Below are positions 21,089 to 33,006 of a stretch of DNA of 64,000 bases, piece by piece. The stretch is from Sphaerulina vaccinii (Eukaryota; Ascomycota; Dothideomycetes; Mycosphaerellales; Mycosphaerellaceae). The notes under the pieces were generated by a model that worked only from the letters and a program-made list of their open reading frames with translations, made no database searches and was not told the DNA's origin. Position 1 is the first letter of the stretch, and each line of letters opens with the position of its first letter. The translations under genes were made by a program, and so were the position numbers. Location: positions 434,001 through 498,000 of the forward strand of contig JAKUDP010000023.1 in assembly GCA_022570795.1 (NCBI GenBank), given 5' to 3'.

Positions 21089-22725
21089 CTACGAAGAAGC
21101 TTCACTCGTAGCAGCCGGTTGCTCATCAGTAGCAGTCGCAGTCTCCCGACTTACACTCTCATCCGCCGCAGGCTGGCTACCATCATCCCCAGAACCGCTA
21201 TCAGCAGGAACATGAACAGCCGTGAGCTCATCATCGTCCCTCTTCCTGAAAATCATCCTAGCACTAACTCCATTCGCACAAACACTACTCTTCACACAAA
21301 TACTATATCCGCAACAACTCCTCGAATCGAGACAAACACTTCCACTGCCACAGTCAGAATTCTTCTGGCAAGTCTTGGCAGAAGCGCAAGAAGTGTCTTG
21401 GAAACAAGCTGATTGGGTTCTGGTAACGTCGTAGCCGCAGAAGCAGTTTTGACCTGCATTGCAGTTGGCGTGGAAACCACAGACAGCTGGTTTGGAACAT
21501 GCTGTGTATTTGACGCAGGGAGTTCCGTCGTTGTAGGAGTTGGAGAAAGAGTAGGAGTAGGAGACATCATAAGATGAGCTCTGGTAGGTGACTTGAGATG
21601 TGGTGGCGTAGCTGTCGTCCTGGCAAGGGTATTAGCTAATGTCACTGTGAACAGGAAGATATGCTTACCCAAGCTTGACTATACATAGCGCAATACTGTC
21701 CTTGTGGTTGTCCGTTCTTGCTGATCACATAGGTGTTGAAGAAGCGACATGGCGAGAATGGGTTCGCGTTGGACTGGGCACTGCAGGCGGCACCACATCG
21801 ACGAGTGTCAAATGGTTTGCCATCATTCCAGTACTGGTTGCCGACGAAAGTGCTCTTGCCGTTGCAGTCATTTGGTGCACTGATAGCGCGGCCGCCGAGA
21901 TAGTGTGGGTCATTGTAGCCTGGGACGAAGTCGACTGTCTGGTTCACGTAGCCATTGCTGCCAGCGATGACCACATGGTACTCGTTTCGGTACTGGCCAT
22001 TGTTGACAGCATTCTGGGATGTGACTGGGCCTCCCCAGAAGACGCACTTGATCAGAGTGGTGGTAGGACTGTCTAGATGTTAGCTTGGTTCGCGGATCTT
22101 GGTAGCAGAGTATACGTACGGCTGGTCACAAGCGCCACCCTTTGGCGATGGGTCATGAGATGGGGAACGCTCGAAGGCAATGCTGGATGCACATATTAGC
22201 TTGGCACGACAAAAGATCGCATATATAGTGGAGTTCTCACTTGAAGGCGGAACAGCCGTTGATGGCATCGCACTTCTTGGAGCAGTCGATCGTATCGTAA
22301 GTGTCCAGGAGGGTGTATCCCATGTAACCAAGAGCATTGTTCTCAGCCTTGAGGTTCTTAAATGTGTTGACGTATCCAAATGGAGTTGGTGCTGCGAACG
22401 CTGCGCTGCTGAAAGACGAATATGATACAAAAGCATCATCAGTGTCTGGTGAGGGTACAGGTCCGTTCCCCATCACCTGAGGGTCGCATGCGGCACGCTT
22501 GACTTTGCTTGCTGGAGTAGCTGAACTGGCACTCTGTTGGGCAGCGGCTGACTGCTGAGCTGAGTCTGAGTCGTAGACTACCGTTTGAGAGGGAACATTG
22601 GTGGCGATCGAAGGTGATGGTGGAGGTCCAGCTGCTGCGACGGCAGCAATATCGAGATCTTGAGCTGAGGCAGTGCTGTAGAGGATGAAAGCTGCAGCTG
22701 CAGCGGCGAGATATTTCGAAGTCAT
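21089..22725 (-). CDS. Large secreted cysteine-rich fungal protein, possible cell-surface role
   Basis: Four exons: 22725-22241, 22182-22120, 22068-21669 and 21619-21089. The sum is exactly in frame and gives 492 aa. A signal peptide (about 21 residues) precedes an Ala/Ser/Gln-rich linker and a dibasic KVKRAAC processing site. Then comes a conserved domain with CSKKCDAINGCSAFNIAFERSP, TTTLIKCVFWGG and HVVIAGSNGYVNQ, widespread in Pezizomycotina secreted proteins (some named fruit-body-specific) and reminiscent of PAN/apple domains. The C-terminal exon is dense in cysteines (CGFHANCNAGQNCFCGYD; SDCGSGSVCLDSRSCCGYSIC), a dickkopf/EGF-like pattern, followed by an acidic tail. Function is unknown. 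A TATAAATA element lies about 80 bases upstream. Confidence 0.82.
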
Positions 22726-25151
22726 GGTCCTGCTCACCTTGTCGCCCAGTGTTGAAGAAAATGAATTACAACGTGAACGACCACTGATAGACCTACAATA
22801 AGTATTTATACCACGCCGTCAAGATACTGATGCTGAACTGCGCCGACACGTGTGGGCCATGAGTAGCCACGCTTAACTAAATGTGGTGCTGCATGTTACG
22901 TGCAGGATCACTTTGGGGATGGTGGCTGCTTTAGAGCTCGCAGTATCGGGTGCGTGAGGAAGCAGGCTGCTTCGAGCGCATGTGAAGAACTTAAGCTTTG
23001 AGCCCGGTTCATGGTATGCGTTGATGCTCATATCGACATAGTCTGGTCTCCTCGGCGTCCGGTGTATGTATCAAGCTGCGTCTTGGATTCGTTGTGCCTT
23101 ATACCCTGAAGGTGTGCTATTCTGCTTGACCTTGAGGTTGGAATTATCATCCTACGCTACAAACTGCCCAGCGTCATCTGAGTTGTTGTACAAGAAGCCT
23201 TGAGCTCCTGCTTCCTCTGTGATCGAGCGATGCTTCAAGTTTGCGGCAGCATGAAAAGTTAGTATGGTCCTGATGTGATCGTAGTGCCTGATAAGCCGCA
23301 TAAGCATCGATGGCCGGCAAGGGTAGTGGATCCTTATAGGCACTTTCTGCTCTTCTTACCAGACCAAAGAGGCAGGTCACCTAGCATCGCAATAGTCTGC
23401 TTCTGGAATATGGTTCGGAGATCTTCTTTACAATTCCCCGATTAGTGCTTGGTAGCGCCCTCACTCGGCACATACTTCTCTCTATCGGCACATGGTACCT
23501 CCACGAGAAGCTCCTACTCGACAAGAGTTGTAGCACGAGAGCTTGCTCGTCGTGGGGAGTGTCGGCTTGCATCCTGATATAGGCTGTGGGCTGTGATTGC
23601 TTCTTTTCCTGATCAACGTATGAGAAGGCTGAACCACGTGTGCTACTGCGTCTTTCGAACTAGATGTTGAATAACATATTCTGCTGCTCACCAAAGCCTT
23701 TCTCTCTTTGCTGAGAAGAGATCAGAACCGGCAATATGCTAGAGATTCTTTGACCTATCCGAATGCATCTTGCTCTCGGTCGGAGAGCTTCAAAAGTGTG
23801 CACTGAGAACGGGACGAGTAGTGCCCATCAACTTCTGCGGGCTCCCGAGCATCAGCACGGTTGTCTGAGCATTTGTTGAGATGTTAGCAAGTCCGCCTGT
23901 AGTCCCGCACTCCGTGGCAGCACTTCTAGTATGCGGACCTGCGGACTTTCAATAGTAGGAAGTGTAGTTGCGCCACGCATGAAGGAGAGCTCTTCAGCAG
24001 CCGCATCGGGCCTATGCTAAAGTTCTTCTTCGTCACATCCCTCGTTCCATTGAACGAAGATAGCTGCATGAATGACGTGGGGCCATGAAGCATGTCCGAT
24101 CGCACTGATACAGCTCACAGGCTGGATTTTGTGTCGTGGGTGAAGTGTGCAACGACTCACGAGCAGCTATCGGGTGCAAGTATCGCTGATCAAGGAAACG
24201 TGCCGGCCAAAGTGCTTCGCTGCAGATCCGGCGAACTGCAGAGTTCTTCCAGCTGCAGTGGAAGAAAACGTGGTCCAGATAGACTTTGTGCCATGCTTTT
24301 GGGATGCGGTACTTCTCGGCTAGACCTGCTGATGCTGTGCTCCCAGATTCTGGAGAGTAAACAAGACCAAAAGTTATAGAGAAGCTGGTTCAGGGAAAGT
24401 GTCTTCACCTTTTGTGCAGATGTTGATGATGATGAACGGAGATGTCTGGTCGAGGTGAACATCGAGGCGTGCAGAAGAGGAAGGATGGACCTAGTAAACA
24501 AGCGTAATGAACAGCGCAATCTCGTGGCTAGCGCGTGTCGATAACGAGATCACCGTTTCTTCGCGCAACGTGCTCCATCTTCTTCTTACACATGGCATAT
24601 CACTGCAGCCAGGATCAAGGCCTTCTTTTTGCTATTTGTACGCGTGGAGTGTCTTACAACTGCATCTTCACACGTACCGCATCTGTCGTCCTTTCGGATG
24701 CAGCCATGAAGCCTCACGATTCACGACTCGAAGTCAACGTTTGCCACCTTCACTTTCCCTTTGCAAAAGATGCGTTGACAGATGACGAGAGGTCAACGCA
24801 CACGGCACGACCAAGGCAAGTAAAGGCCTATAGAAGGGATGTCGCGATCGAGATAGCTGTTTCACCCTCCAATTGCAGCTTCTTCACAGTCAAATTGTCG
24901 ATCTCTTCCATTGTGCAATCCCTGTCCTTCATTCAAGTTTTAGCTGAAGATGCCGACCAGTGGAGAATAACAAACAGCGCCTCGCGGAAATAGAATTGTT
25001 ACACCTTGCGGCTGCCGCCTTGGAAGACCCTTCTTGACATTAACTCACAGCTCGCATTGCAATTTCCTCGCCTGGCAGACACGACAACCACTCCACCTCT
25101 CCACATCTTTCACAAGTGTACAGCATCGCGCCGGCGGAGGGCAGCAGCAGA
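22726..25151. other. Intergenic, 2.4 kb
   Basis: The longest gene-free stretch in the window. It holds only short open frames with no recognised motif, plus the TATA-like element next to 22725. The last ~200 bases before 25152 are pyrimidine-rich and look like a promoter and 5' leader. Confidence 0.5.
22803..22810 (-). promoter_or_regulatory. TATA box of the secreted protein gene at 21089-22725
   Basis: TATAAATA on the minus strand, about 80 bases before the start codon. It is the best TATA match in the window. Confidence 0.55.
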
Positions 25152-26765
25152 ATGGCAGATCCGCCAACGCCAACGCCTGAAGACTGGCAAAGGGCACAGC
25201 GAGTCATCAGGGCATTGTTCCTTCAAGAAAAGTATCGCCAATGCATTCAGGTATGCCGCGATGTCCTCAAGGCCACCGCCGACGACCACGATCCACACCC
25301 GCTGCAGGACGCATACATCAATTTCTATCTGGGTCTCTGCCATAATGAAGTTGCCCGAATCATGCACCACAACTCGGTGGCCAAGTTGCCTGCTTACGAC
25401 GATGCCGAGAAGCACTACCTCGAGGCCTTAACAGCGCTCCCGACTGCGAAAGATGCTCGAGCATTGTGCATACGGCGGCTCGAAGAAGAGGTGCCAGAAG
25501 ATCCGTTTGTGGAGCAGAGTCACGATGCTGAACTGCCAGCCTCGCCAACAATCACTGAAAGCGACTACTTTGACAGACCCTCAAACACGCGACCAAATTC
25601 GCTAATGCTGTCTTCGCCACCAACAAGATATCAAGGAGCGGAGGATATCCCAGTTAGCACACCTCTTGGCTCGCCTGCTCTAGGCTACTCCGATCTCGAC
25701 GTTAAGGACGTCGAAAGTCATGAGAGCTTTTCTGAAATCATCACACCTAGTCGTGTGAAGCGCGATTTCGAGAACTTCGACCAGATCACGCCGATTCCAA
25801 GATATCTGCAGAGAGGATCATCTCGAATGTCTATGATCGAGTATCCAGCTCGAAACTTGAACAAGCCACTGCCTCGCGTACCATCCAAGATGTCTCTGCT
25901 GGACAAGACCCCACCGCGTCCCAAGCCACCAGTCCAAACAAGTGGTTTGATGAGACCTATTCGCATGGGGTCGCCTGGCAAGCGTAGTTCTGCCGCACCT
26001 GTCAATATGTCGTACTCTGGTGCGTTTCAGCGTTCGAATCTGCCCAGACTTGCTACTGGGTGGGATCCGCGAATGAGCGCGCCTCAGCTGGGACAGTACC
26101 ACACCAGACCGACATCTCCGGATTTCCTCTCTCCAGTGTCACCTGTGTCGCCATCCTCTCCATTGGGCTCACATGGGTCTTCGGTCTCACCGGTGTCGCC
26201 GATCGCTACGGACGGGCTAGACTATATGTACTCCTCGGGCGCATCTACGAAGTCGACGTTTACGCCCAGTACGCCACCAGATGTCAAGCAATACAGCACA
26301 CCGGCACTTGCAGACTACAGCGCACCAGCACCCGCGGTCATGCCTATTCAAGCTATGCCAGCTCCGCCGAAAGAAGTATTTGACGCAGCAATGTTTGCAC
26401 GCGTTACAGACCATCTCACGGCTATGCGTGCACAGCTGGAAACACACATGAAGACAGTGCAACAGGCCAAGGAGCAGATCCATCGTGCGCAGGCACTACA
26501 GGCATTGAACAGACCCCGCAGCAATGGCAGCAATCGTGGCATGTTCAGTGCCGTACAGACGCGATCGACGACTACAGGATGCTCTTTATCGCGACAGAAG
26601 AGCTTGCAGAAGAGTCGCAGCTTCTGGTCATTTGCGCCAGAAGACCAGAAGGCGAGGAAGAAGAAGGAGCGTATTGAAGCGGGCAGAGAGAGGAAGTGGA
26701 AGAAAGAGCGATTTGATCCTTCAAAGTACCAGAGGTTATGCGAGCATGCACTTAATGAGTTGTGA
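25152..26765 (+). CDS. Uncharacterised fungal protein with TPR-like N-terminus and disordered middle
   Basis: Single exon, 537 aa. The start is the ATG of MADPPTPTPEDW; an upstream in-frame GTG is ignored. Residues about 10-110 are helical (QRAQRVIRALFLQEKYRQCIQVC, INFYLGLCHNEVARI, AEKHYLEALTALP) and look like tetratricopeptide-type repeats. The middle is a long Ser/Pro-rich disordered region with many SPVSP and TPP sites, likely phosphorylated by proline-directed kinases. A C-terminal coiled segment (MFARVTDHLTAMRAQLETHMKTVQQAKEQI) is followed by a basic KARKKKERIEAGRERKWKKERF stretch, which could bind nucleic acid or act as a nuclear signal. I know similar unnamed proteins in other Pezizomycotina but no function. 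Confidence 0.8.
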   Translation: MADPPTPTPEDWQRAQRVIRALFLQEKYRQCIQVCRDVLKATADDHDPHPLQDAYINFYLGLCHNEVARIMHHNSVAKLPAYDDAEKHYLEALTALPTAKDARALCIRRLEEEVPEDPFVEQSHDAELPASPTITESDYFDRPSNTRPNSLMLSSPPTRYQGAEDIPVSTPLGSPALGYSDLDVKDVESHESFSEIITPSRVKRDFENFDQITPIPRYLQRGSSRMSMIEYPARNLNKPLPRVPSKMSLLDKTPPRPKPPVQTSGLMRPIRMGSPGKRSSAAPVNMSYSGAFQRSNLPRLATGWDPRMSAPQLGQYHTRPTSPDFLSPVSPVSPSSPLGSHGSSVSPVSPIATDGLDYMYSSGASTKSTFTPSTPPDVKQYSTPALADYSAPAPAVMPIQAMPAPPKEVFDAAMFARVTDHLTAMRAQLETHMKTVQQAKEQIHRAQALQALNRPRSNGSNRGMFSAVQTRSTTTGCSLSRQKSLQKSRSFWSFAPEDQKARKKKERIEAGRERKWKKERFDPSKYQRLCEHALNEL

Positions 26766-27192
26766 TCGACTTTCAGCTTGTTGGAATACAAAAGGACTGT
26801 ACGATAGGGAGAGGCATTGGACAGGAGGGGGACTTGTACCAGTATAGAGGATGGGACGTTTTCCACAGATACCCAGCAGTACATGCGGTACAGCACCAGA
26901 TGGAGTGAGCGTAGAGCGACGATGTCGACTAATGTATGCACTGTAATGAACAACCATACACTTTTCTCTCCTGAAGTTGATGCTATACTTGGCGATGACG
27001 AGTCGTTTGAAGTGAGACAAAGTGAGACATGGGGTCTCCATTCGTACCTGGCATACCAACACACGCTAGTGAACATCCCAGCGGGGAGAGCTCCATCCAG
27101 CTGACCTTCCAGCCACTGTCGCCTGCTCTTACAACAACAACTACAGCACAATCTCAAACAATCTCACCTCTGTACCACCATACTCATACACA
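26766..27192. other. Intergenic, 0.4 kb
   Basis: 3' UTR of the preceding gene and promoter of the alpha-mannosidase. ACAACAACAAC-type leader bases lie just before 27193. Confidence 0.4.
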
Positions 27193-30100
27193 ATGGGCGG
27201 AGAAACAACCAATACCGCCTCCAAGATGACTTCCTCCTACCCCCAACTCGCCGCCCGTCCCAAAGGCAAACTCATCCACGACATCTACCGCGATCGCCTC
27301 AACCAATTCACGACCAATGGCCAATACAAAGAACAAGGCCTCATGGCCAAAATGTACAATGGCCGCTTAGGAGAAGGACATGTACATCTGAGTGTCTGGT
27401 CCGCGCCAGATCAGACACGGCCTACGTTCAGAGAGGCGACGAGCGAGAAGAATGAGTATAAGAAGACGAAGAAAGGAGAGAGCTTTGGACCGAGCTGGAC
27501 GACACATTGGTTCAGAGTTGATTTCACTGTCCCTTCCGAGTGGAAGGGGGATAAATACGAGAGGGTGGAATTACATTGGGATTCCAATAGCGAGGGGATG
27601 GTCTGGACGGAGGATGGGAAGCCGCTGCAAGGTCTGACTGGAGGAGGGGAGCGGATCGAATGGATTGTTCCGGACAAGTATCGTACTGGGAAGGAAGAGA
27701 CGATATATATTGAAATGGCGTGTAATGGCATGTTTGGCAATCCTACGGGTGGGGATACCATTCAACCGCCCGATCGTAATCGCTACTTTCGATTGGAATT
27801 GGCGGACTTGGTGGCTGTAAACCTTGAGGCGAGGGCGCTGTTTTATGATTTCTGGATTCTGGGAGATGCGGCTAGGGAGTTTCCGACTGATAGTTGGGAG
27901 GAACATAAAGCTCTCACGCTTGCGAATGAGATTATTGAGACGTTCATTGCTGGAGAGGGATCACAAAAGGCGATTAAGAAGTGTAGAGAATTGGCGAAGA
28001 CTTATGTTGGGGATAAAGTCGATGGGCCAGAGGTGTATGATCTGACCAAGGACGATCCATTGAGAGAGGTGCTGGTTTCTGGAATTGGACATTGTCATAT
28101 CGATACTTGCTGGCTGTGGCCCTGGGCCGAAACGAAGCGAAAAGTCGCTCGAAGCTGGAGTAACCAATGCGACTTGCTGGATCGCTACCCGGAACATCGC
28201 TTCTGTGCAAGTCAAGCTCAACAGTACAAGTGGTTGGAAGAGTTATACCCTTACGCCTTCGACCGCGTGAAATCTCACATCAAGAAAGGCAACTTCCAGC
28301 CCATCGGAGGCTCTTGGGTCGAACACGACACTAACATGCCCTCCGGCGAATCTCTCGTTCGCCAGTTCTTGTATGGACAACGATACTTCGAAAGCAGATT
28401 CGGAGAACGCTGCAAGACTTTCTGGCTCCCAGACACTTTCGGCTACTCTTCCCAGATCCCTCAACTGTGCAGACTGGCAGGCATGGATCGCTTCTTCACG
28501 CAAAAGCTGAGCTGGAACAACCTCAACAACTTCCCCCACACGACTTTCAATTGGGTTTCGCTGGATGGAAGTCAAGTCCTCTGCCACATGGCTCCTTCAG
28601 AGACTTACACTGCTGAAGCACATTTCGGAGACGTCAAACGCTCAGTGACACAACACAAGAGTATGGACCAGGACCCCACATCCCTTCTCGTATTCGGAAA
28701 GGGTGATGGAGGTGGAGGTCCTACTTGGGGACACATCGAGAAACTTCGCCGCTGTCGAGGTATTGCAGACAATGTTGGACTCTTACCTCGTGTGCATATG
28801 GGTGATAGCGTTGAGGACTTCTTTGACAAGTTGGAGAAGAACGCAGCTACTGGGAAGACAGAATTCGTCACCTGGTACGGCGAATTATACTTCGAACTTC
28901 ATCGAGGCACGTATACGACTCAGGCGAACAACAAGAAGGGCAATCGCAAGTCGGAAGTCTTGCTGCACGACATCGAATACTTGGCCACGCTGGCTTCGCT
29001 CCACGACCCGAAGTATGAATACCCGAAGAAGGAGATCGATTCGATGTGGGAGAGCGTATTGTTGTGTCAATTTCACGACTGCTTGCCTGGATCTTCGATC
29101 GAGATGTGTTATGATGATTCGGATAAGGAGTATGCCAAGGTGTTCGACACTGGCAAGAAGGTCCTCGAGAAGACGATGAAGGCGTTGGGATTTTGCCATA
29201 AAGACATGGACGACCAGGGGATATGGGTTGGGGTAGACGTCGCCGTCAATACGCTTGGCTGGGAGCGGTCCGATCATCTGCAACACGCGGTTCCCTTGAA
29301 GGACCAGAGTGGCATCATGATCGGGAGAGCTCCAATCGTGGGGCAACAACCATCTGCGAGAGAGCTGGGGAGCTATTGTTCACCAGAAAGCGCACCTGTG
29401 AAGATCACGACAACTGAGGATGGTGCTTTCGTCTTGGAGAACAGCAAGCTGTCCGTCAAAGTCGCAGATGGTGTCATCACTTCTTTGTATGACAAGGAGG
29501 CTAAGCGCGAAGTGCTGCCCAAGGGTGGCAAGGCAAACCAGCTTGTCCTGTTCGACGACAAGCCACTCTACTGGCAGGCATGGGACGTGGAAGTCTTCCA
29601 CCTCGAGTCGAGAAGGGAGCTCCAGGCGTCTGGCGAGACTGAGGTTACAGAAAATTCACCTATCTGCGTTGCTGTCACGAGCAAGACCCAAATCTCCGAG
29701 AAATCTTGGATCAAGACCACGATTGCACTGAATGCAGTATCAAATCACTCCACAACCTCCTACGTCGAAATCTCAGCAGAAGTCGAATGGCACGAAACAA
29801 TGAAGTTCTTGAAGGTCGAATTCCCAACCACAATCACCAACACCGAAGCCTCTTACGAAACGCAGTTCGGCATAGTCCGCCGACCTACACACTACAATAC
29901 AACCTGGGACATGGCCAAGTTTGAAGTCTGCTGCCACAAATTTGCTGATTTGAGCGAACACGGATATGGTGTCTCAATTCTCAACGACAGCAAGTACGGA
30001 TTCGCTACGACTGGCAAACTCATGCGTCTATCTCTGCTCCGCTCGCCTAAGGCTCCCGATGCGCACGCCGACATGGGACGTCATCAGATCAAGTGGGCTA

Positions 30101-30522
30101 TTCTGCCGCATGCAGGACCTTTGGATGAGAGGACTGTACGAGCTGCAGCGGAGTTCAACAATCCTATGTCCGTCCACCGACACCCCAACATCGCGAGTGT
30201 GGAGAAGTTATTCTCTGCTTTCAAGCTCAGGCCAGGATCATCGCCGAGCTTGGTAGTGGATACTGTCAAACGTGGAGAGGACGATGAGGATGCTAGTAAT
30301 GGTGACCTCAGAGCGAAGAAGGGTCGACACGTTGTCTTCCGCATCTACGACTCCCTCGGTGGAACGTCGCGAGGCACGATTGAACTTGGACCTGTGGAGG
30401 TGAAGAAGGCTTGGAAAGTGAATATTTTGGAAGATATCATCGAGGAAGTTGAAGTTAATGAGAAGGGCATCGATATTGAGCTCAGGGCATTTGAGGTTGC
30501 CACTTATAAGCTGCTGCTTTAG
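27193..30522 (+). CDS. AMS1: GH38 alpha-mannosidase (Ams1/class IIC type)
   Basis: Single exon, 1109 aa, the usual length of the cytosolic/vacuolar class. It trims alpha-mannose from free oligosaccharides and delivered glycans; in yeast the enzyme reaches the vacuole by the Cvt/autophagy route. There is no signal peptide, as expected. Zinc and catalytic residues are visible: His302 and Asp304 in GIGHCHIDTCWLWPW, and the nucleophile Asp414 in FWLPDTFGYSSQIPQ. Further family blocks are GGSWVEHDTNMPSGE, FGKGDGGGGPT, LYFELHRGTYT and FHDCLPGSSI. An alternative start 11 codons in (MTSSYPQL) is possible. The gene is intact and highly conserved. Confidence 0.95.
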   Translation: MGGETTNTASKMTSSYPQLAARPKGKLIHDIYRDRLNQFTTNGQYKEQGLMAKMYNGRLGEGHVHLSVWSAPDQTRPTFREATSEKNEYKKTKKGESFGPSWTTHWFRVDFTVPSEWKGDKYERVELHWDSNSEGMVWTEDGKPLQGLTGGGERIEWIVPDKYRTGKEETIYIEMACNGMFGNPTGGDTIQPPDRNRYFRLELADLVAVNLEARALFYDFWILGDAAREFPTDSWEEHKALTLANEIIETFIAGEGSQKAIKKCRELAKTYVGDKVDGPEVYDLTKDDPLREVLVSGIGHCHIDTCWLWPWAETKRKVARSWSNQCDLLDRYPEHRFCASQAQQYKWLEELYPYAFDRVKSHIKKGNFQPIGGSWVEHDTNMPSGESLVRQFLYGQRYFESRFGERCKTFWLPDTFGYSSQIPQLCRLAGMDRFFTQKLSWNNLNNFPHTTFNWVSLDGSQVLCHMAPSETYTAEAHFGDVKRSVTQHKSMDQDPTSLLVFGKGDGGGGPTWGHIEKLRRCRGIADNVGLLPRVHMGDSVEDFFDKLEKNAATGKTEFVTWYGELYFELHRGTYTTQANNKKGNRKSEVLLHDIEYLATLASLHDPKYEYPKKEIDSMWESVLLCQFHDCLPGSSIEMCYDDSDKEYAKVFDTGKKVLEKTMKALGFCHKDMDDQGIWVGVDVAVNTLGWERSDHLQHAVPLKDQSGIMIGRAPIVGQQPSARELGSYCSPESAPVKITTTEDGAFVLENSKLSVKVADGVITSLYDKEAKREVLPKGGKANQLVLFDDKPLYWQAWDVEVFHLESRRELQASGETEVTENSPICVAVTSKTQISEKSWIKTTIALNAVSNHSTTSYVEISAEVEWHETMKFLKVEFPTTITNTEASYETQFGIVRRPTHYNTTWDMAKFEVCCHKFADLSEHGYGVSILNDSKYGFATTGKLMRLSLLRSPKAPDAHADMGRHQIKWAILPHAGPLDERTVRAAAEFNNPMSVHRHPNIASVEKLFSAFKLRPGSSPSLVVDTVKRGEDDEDASNGDLRAKKGRHVVFRIYDSLGGTSRGTIELGPVEVKKAWKVNILEDIIEEVEVNEKGIDIELRAFEVATYKLLL

Positions 30523-31601
30523 GAGTCGGTAGCGGACCTGTTCGCGAAGGAGAAAATCAAATTTATCGACGAGGTAGAGGCGGTACGACGTGGTCGCTGG
30601 CCGCCTGCAGTGAAGGGCTGTACTGGAAGGATGTGGGGTATGAGAATGGAGAAGGTGCGAAAAGGGGACGATACGAAACGACACGAAATATAAACTGTGT
30701 AAGACTAGTACATTCAGAGTGTAGACGAAATGCAATATGTATTCATCCCAGCCGATTTAACATATCGCGCAATGTTGAGGTCAGGAGGAGGCTGGGAAGA
30801 GGCACCTCACGCACGTCGTGGAACAGCATCACGCCTACTACAGTGACTCTCTGGACGTCTATCTCTATCCTGGCAGTGCTATATCTGGGCAAGACGCCAC
30901 AGCAGCATGAGAGGCCTGATGGGGAGGAGCTTTCCCCAATCACTGGATTCGTTGACTTGGCATACTTTGAGCTCTACAGTCGAGCATTCAGCCTTGCAGC
31001 TTGCAATGGAACGTACAAGGCTAGTGAAGTCTTGGGTCAGCCTAAATGTGTTCTTGAAACGAAGTTGAAAAAGAACTCGCATCGTTACTAGCCTGACCAG
31101 GTTCAGCATTTACTTTGCAACCCTCGCAAGGACACTGAGGTACCTTCCACGAGCAAGAGTCCGGCTCACCCGCGATATCGGACAGTCACTCACACAAATT
31201 ACAGGAGCTTGATGATGATGCTAGAGGCATTGAAATGGGCGTTGACTGCACCAGAGCAGAGTTGAGTGCAGCACAAGCTCGGACAGAGCTCGAAAGTGGG
31301 TGGCATGGTTGGGAGGCCGAGATACAGCATGCGGGAAGGAGTACAGCCAGGTGGCAATCACGAAAGCCTCGGAGCAGTAGAAGGTTTCTCGCGTTGTATG
31401 GTAAGTTCCATGTCCTCACTTTTCTCGAAGGCTAAATTAGTGGAGCAGCTTTTAATCCACCTTCGAGATTTCCGATACCTGTCCTACTTTTCCCAAGTAC
31501 TACTACACCAACGATTTGTCCTGCTTTTCCAAATACTACTACATCCAGGATTCGAACTGGACATACAACAAGACTAAATCAGACAATACACACAAGTCAA
31601 G
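30523..31601. other. Intergenic, 1.1 kb
   Basis: No gene supported. A plus-strand open frame of 152 codons at 30633-31091 lacks motifs and has a biased, intergenic-like composition. The last 120 bases before 31602 repeat TACTACTACA-like words: ACTACTACACC and AATACTACTACATCC. Confidence 0.45.
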
Positions 31602-33006
31602 ATGGCATCCACCACAACGGTGTCCGCACTCCTCCGTACATACGTCCAAGTCGACGGCAACTTCGACGCGCCTTCCATCCTCGGTCTCTACTACCATAGG
31701 ACCCTCCGCGACACAGACATCATCTCTGCTTTCCGCAAACTGGCTCTTATCCTCCATCCAGATAAATGCTCCTGTCCGGGACAAGTCGACCTCCATACAA
31801 GACTATTTCGCAAGATTGAACAAGCCAAAATACAACTCCTGAACGCGGCAGTATGTGACGATTCTCATCAACGTCGTGTCTTATGCATCGAAGACGATCA
31901 AGAGAAAGCTCTGCGCCGCCGAGTCTTCGACGCAAGAGAGAAACTCAAAGCCGCAAGAGTAGCAGCTGTAGCCTCTAAAAGGGCTGCAGACATTATTCGA
32001 CAAAAAAGTTTAGAGACCTATGGCTATGTCAACGTAGAATTTTGCGAAAGACAACGTCGCAAGAATCTTTAGATTTGCTGCTTTAGCCGATCTTAAGGAA
32101 GCTGGACTCAAATCTCACGAGTTGCGGAAAGCGGGCAAACAATGTGAAGCTCATCGACTTCTGGAAGAAGCTAATCGAGAGTACTGTGTACGCATGATTA
32201 CAATGAATTCAGGCGAGGCATATGTAGATCCTGACTCTGGCAAATTCTGTGTGGCTTCGAAGTGTCTCCTCAAAGGGGGGACTGGCAATGTCAGCCTACA
32301 AGAGGCAGAATACAGAGCGGTACATCATGAGGCTGCTGAAGACTTCAGAGCCATGTATCTTGACTACGAGGGAGAATACGGAGAGTATCTGGTGGAAGCT
32401 CGATGGCTCATGGAAGACGGGATTCTGCTCGAAGCCCCTGAAACTTTAAACGTCTTCATCGCCAATGACCAAGGCGACGTGAGGGTCGAGCAGCTCGTGC
32501 CTATCGGACGTGGTGCTAATGGAGAGCTGAGACTGGTGACAAGAGAAGCTTATGTTCAAGCTTATGTGAATAAGGAAAAGAAGGTGGACAGAAGCCCTAC
32601 AGATAAATCGACATATCGACATATCAAGGTGGCGAGGAAGGAGGATCTGGAAGATGTGCAGTGGAGGGAGTATAAGGGACGCGAGAATTCGTGTGGAAGA
32701 GAGCCTACACTGGCATGGAACCAAAAGGAGAAGTGCAGCCTCCTGTCCACGAACACCAGTCGGGAGCAGTCCGACACGCATAATAAGCCCATGAGCTACG
32801 CTAGTGTCTTGTCAAGACCGACCGACGACCGCACACAGGTGGATTTGAAGAGACCGAGCAGACAACACCGGGTGGGACGAGTGAGAGATCCGATCTCTAT
32901 GCCCATTGCGAATGGACGCGGCGCACAGCGACGCATACAGAGGGTCATGAAGCGAGAGGATGAGTTTGCGAGATACGGTGGTCATCTTGCGAGTGTTGAT
33001 GTCTGA
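31602..33006 (+). CDS. J-domain (DnaJ-like) protein with a 1-nt frame break
   Basis: Residues about 24-60 form a J domain (GLYYHRTLRDTDIISAFRKLALILHPDKC) with the essential HPD tripeptide that stimulates Hsp70 ATPase. Frame 1 ends at 32072. A second frame that begins before it and runs to 33006 carries on smoothly as AKDNVARIFRFAALADLKEAG. If one T of the TTTT run at 32040-32043 is removed, the two frames join as VNVEF-AKDNVARIF and make about 467 aa. Either this is an assembly indel in a homopolymer or a real frameshift. A weak intron with a GTAGAA donor is a less likely way to join them. The C-terminal part is basic and charged, with no further domain recognised. It is a fungal non-canonical J protein of unknown partner. 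Confidence 0.65.

Noticed and set aside
23152..24519. Several 60-110-codon ORFs in the 2.4-kb intergenic region
   Set aside because: No motif, no plausible splice partners and no good start context.
28243..28587. Long shadow ORFs opposite the alpha-mannosidase
   Set aside because: They are shadows of a strongly conserved gene on the other strand.
30633..31091. 152-codon plus-strand ORF downstream of the alpha-mannosidase
   Set aside because: Composition and lack of motifs are like the surrounding intergenic DNA. A minus-strand ORF overlaps it.
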